A stretch of 64,000 nt of DNA. Origin: JAEUMD01 sp036768475. GTDB lineage: Bacteria > Pseudomonadota > Alphaproteobacteria > Rhizobiales > Hyphomicrobiaceae. The stretch covers positions 62,001 to 126,000 of the forward strand of contig DAIPMW010000001.1 of NCBI GenBank assembly GCA_036768475.1. Direction: 5' to 3'. A model generated the notes under the pieces. The model searched no databases. It worked only from the letters and a program-made list of their open reading frames with translations, and was not told the DNA's origin. The translations under genes were made by a program, and so were the position numbers. Each line of letters opens with the position of its first letter. Position 1 is the first letter of the stretch. Of the stretch, positions 63,150 through 64,000 are shown one piece after another.

Positions 63150-63761
63150 TCAGACCACCGGGCGGCGATCCAGCAACTCGCACTTCGCCAGAGCATCGAC
63201 GATTTCGCCGACGATCACCTCATGCGGCACGTCCCGGCTTTCGACCACGATGTCGGCGCCGGCATATAAAGGATAGCGTTCCTCGATGAGCCGCCGCATG
63301 ACGGCCTCTGGATCATCGGTCTTGAGCAGCGGCCGCGTATTGCGCTTCGAGACACGGCGCATCAGCACGGGCAGTTCTGCCCTCAGCCAGATGGAGATGC
63401 CTCTTCTAGCGATTACACGGCGCGTGTCTGGGCTCATGAAGGCCCCGCCTCCGGTAGCCAGAACCTGCGGTCCGCCGCCAAGAAGGCGCGCGATCACCTT
63501 CGCTTCCCGGTCACGGAAATGGGGCTCTCCATACGTTGCAAAAATGTCGGAGATCGACATCCCCGCCACCTTTTCGATCTCCTCGTCGGCATCGATAAAC
63601 GGCAGCGACAGCCGATTGGCCAGACGCCGCCCGATTGCCGACTTTCCGCACCCCATAAGCCCGATCATCACCAAGGACCGCGCGCCCAGGCGACTCACCA
63701 CGTCCTCGGCCCGCCTGGCGTCGTTTTTCGACTTCTTCCGTCCAAACGAGAGGCGAATCAT
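63150..63761 (-). CDS. aroK: Shikimate kinase
   Basis: Phosphorylates shikimate. The 203 residues include a basic N-terminal extension of about 25 residues, then the P-loop IGLMGCGKSAIGRRLANRL near 38, FIDADEEIEKVAGMSI, REAKVIARLLGGGPQVLATGGGAFM and RPLLKTDD. The next gene on the strand is aroB after 149 bp. Confidence 0.94.
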   Translation of the reverse strand: MIRLSFGRKKSKNDARRAEDVVSRLGARSLVMIGLMGCGKSAIGRRLANRLSLPFIDADEEIEKVAGMSISDIFATYGEPHFRDREAKVIARLLGGGPQVLATGGGAFMSPDTRRVIARRGISIWLRAELPVLMRRVSKRNTRPLLKTDDPEAVMRRLIEERYPLYAGADIVVESRDVPHEVIVGEIVDALAKCELLDRRPVV

Positions 63762-63971
63762 GGCAGAGCCTTCCAGTATGCCGAGTTTGTCTCAACTCTG
63801 TCGCACCCGGCGAAAGGCACTGCCGAGGCACGCTCTGACACCGTCGAACGCGGCGGACTGTAGAATAAAGTACACACTGAGGTCTCTCCGGTTTTGGGCC
63901 ACGGCGCAAATCGGGTCATAATGCCGCCACCAACCGCCGACACATAGCAGCTAAGGAGCGGTCGAGCCAAA

Positions 63972-64000
63972 ATGCCCAGCCTGATTCGATTCCTCGTCGT
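63972..64000 (+). CDS. Start of a conserved alphaproteobacterial membrane protein (partial)
   Basis: MPSLIRFLVV continues past the right edge. AAGGAG lies at 63953-63958. In relatives a gene starting with this sequence stands opposite aroK and before xerD. Only ten residues are visible. Confidence 0.5.

Overview
The window is about 60% GC and very gene-dense. Gene content and order point to a Hyphomicrobiales alphaproteobacterium, probably Hyphomicrobium-like (inference). The signs are the order aroA-cmk-rpsA-sppA-ihfB-lapA-trpF-trpB-trpA-accD-folC, the blocks proB-proA-nadD-rsfS-rlmH and bolA/cobS/cobT, CckA, a TIGR02300-type protein, and DksA and AccD proteins that have lost most zinc-binding cysteines. 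No phage, complete insertion sequence, CRISPR array or rRNA was seen.

Layout. 1-2591: end of a TRAP-transporter operon plus a class III CoA-transferase. 2960-6485: tripartite MacA/MacB-like exporter. 6519-9962: nitric-oxide response cluster (PAS protein, NsrR-type Rrf2 regulator, unknown membrane protein, 7Fe ferredoxin, Ric/YtfE repair protein, an orphan protein, a DUF488 protein). Two 27-bp sites in this cluster match the NsrR operator. 10137-18842: a complete nitrous oxide reductase operon, nosRZDFYLX. 19199-21499: class V aminotransferase and an RNase Z-like hydrolase. 21664-21739: tRNA-Ala(GGC). 21942-36633: conserved housekeeping block (TIGR02300 protein, aroA, an inserted class II glutamine amidotransferase, cmk, rpsA, sppA, ihfB, lapA-like, TRIC channel, trpF, trpB, trpA, accD, folC). 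36904-42557: proline, NAD and ribosome-maturation genes with one secreted protein inserted. 42574-47354: short-chain dehydrogenase, LOV photoreceptor-like protein, cobalamin-binding protein, MoxR ATPase, and a DksA-like protein with a histone-H1-like tail. 47625-55196: large MscS channel, FliO-like orphan, CckA, phytase-like esterase. 55359-64000: cobT, cobS, J-domain protein, bolA, His/Arg/Trp-rich secreted protein, CNNM/CorC protein, aroB, aroK, and the start of one more gene.

How the genes fit together. The nsrR, fdxA, ric and nos genes suggest that the cell meets NO and respires N2O. NsrR would derepress the repair genes when its cluster is nitrosylated. The nos operon has its own FNR/NNR-type box. 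No nitrite or NO reductase lies in the window. CobS, CobT, the cobalamin-binding protein and possibly MoxR relate to aerobic B12 use.

The most unusual structure is a set of two intergenic repeat families. Family A is about 100 bp with two hairpins, one showing compensatory base changes. Family B is about 127 bp with TAGAGC...GCTCTA ends, like a MITE. They occur at about ten places, and at six of them the edge of the repeat coincides with the stop codon of the neighbouring gene.
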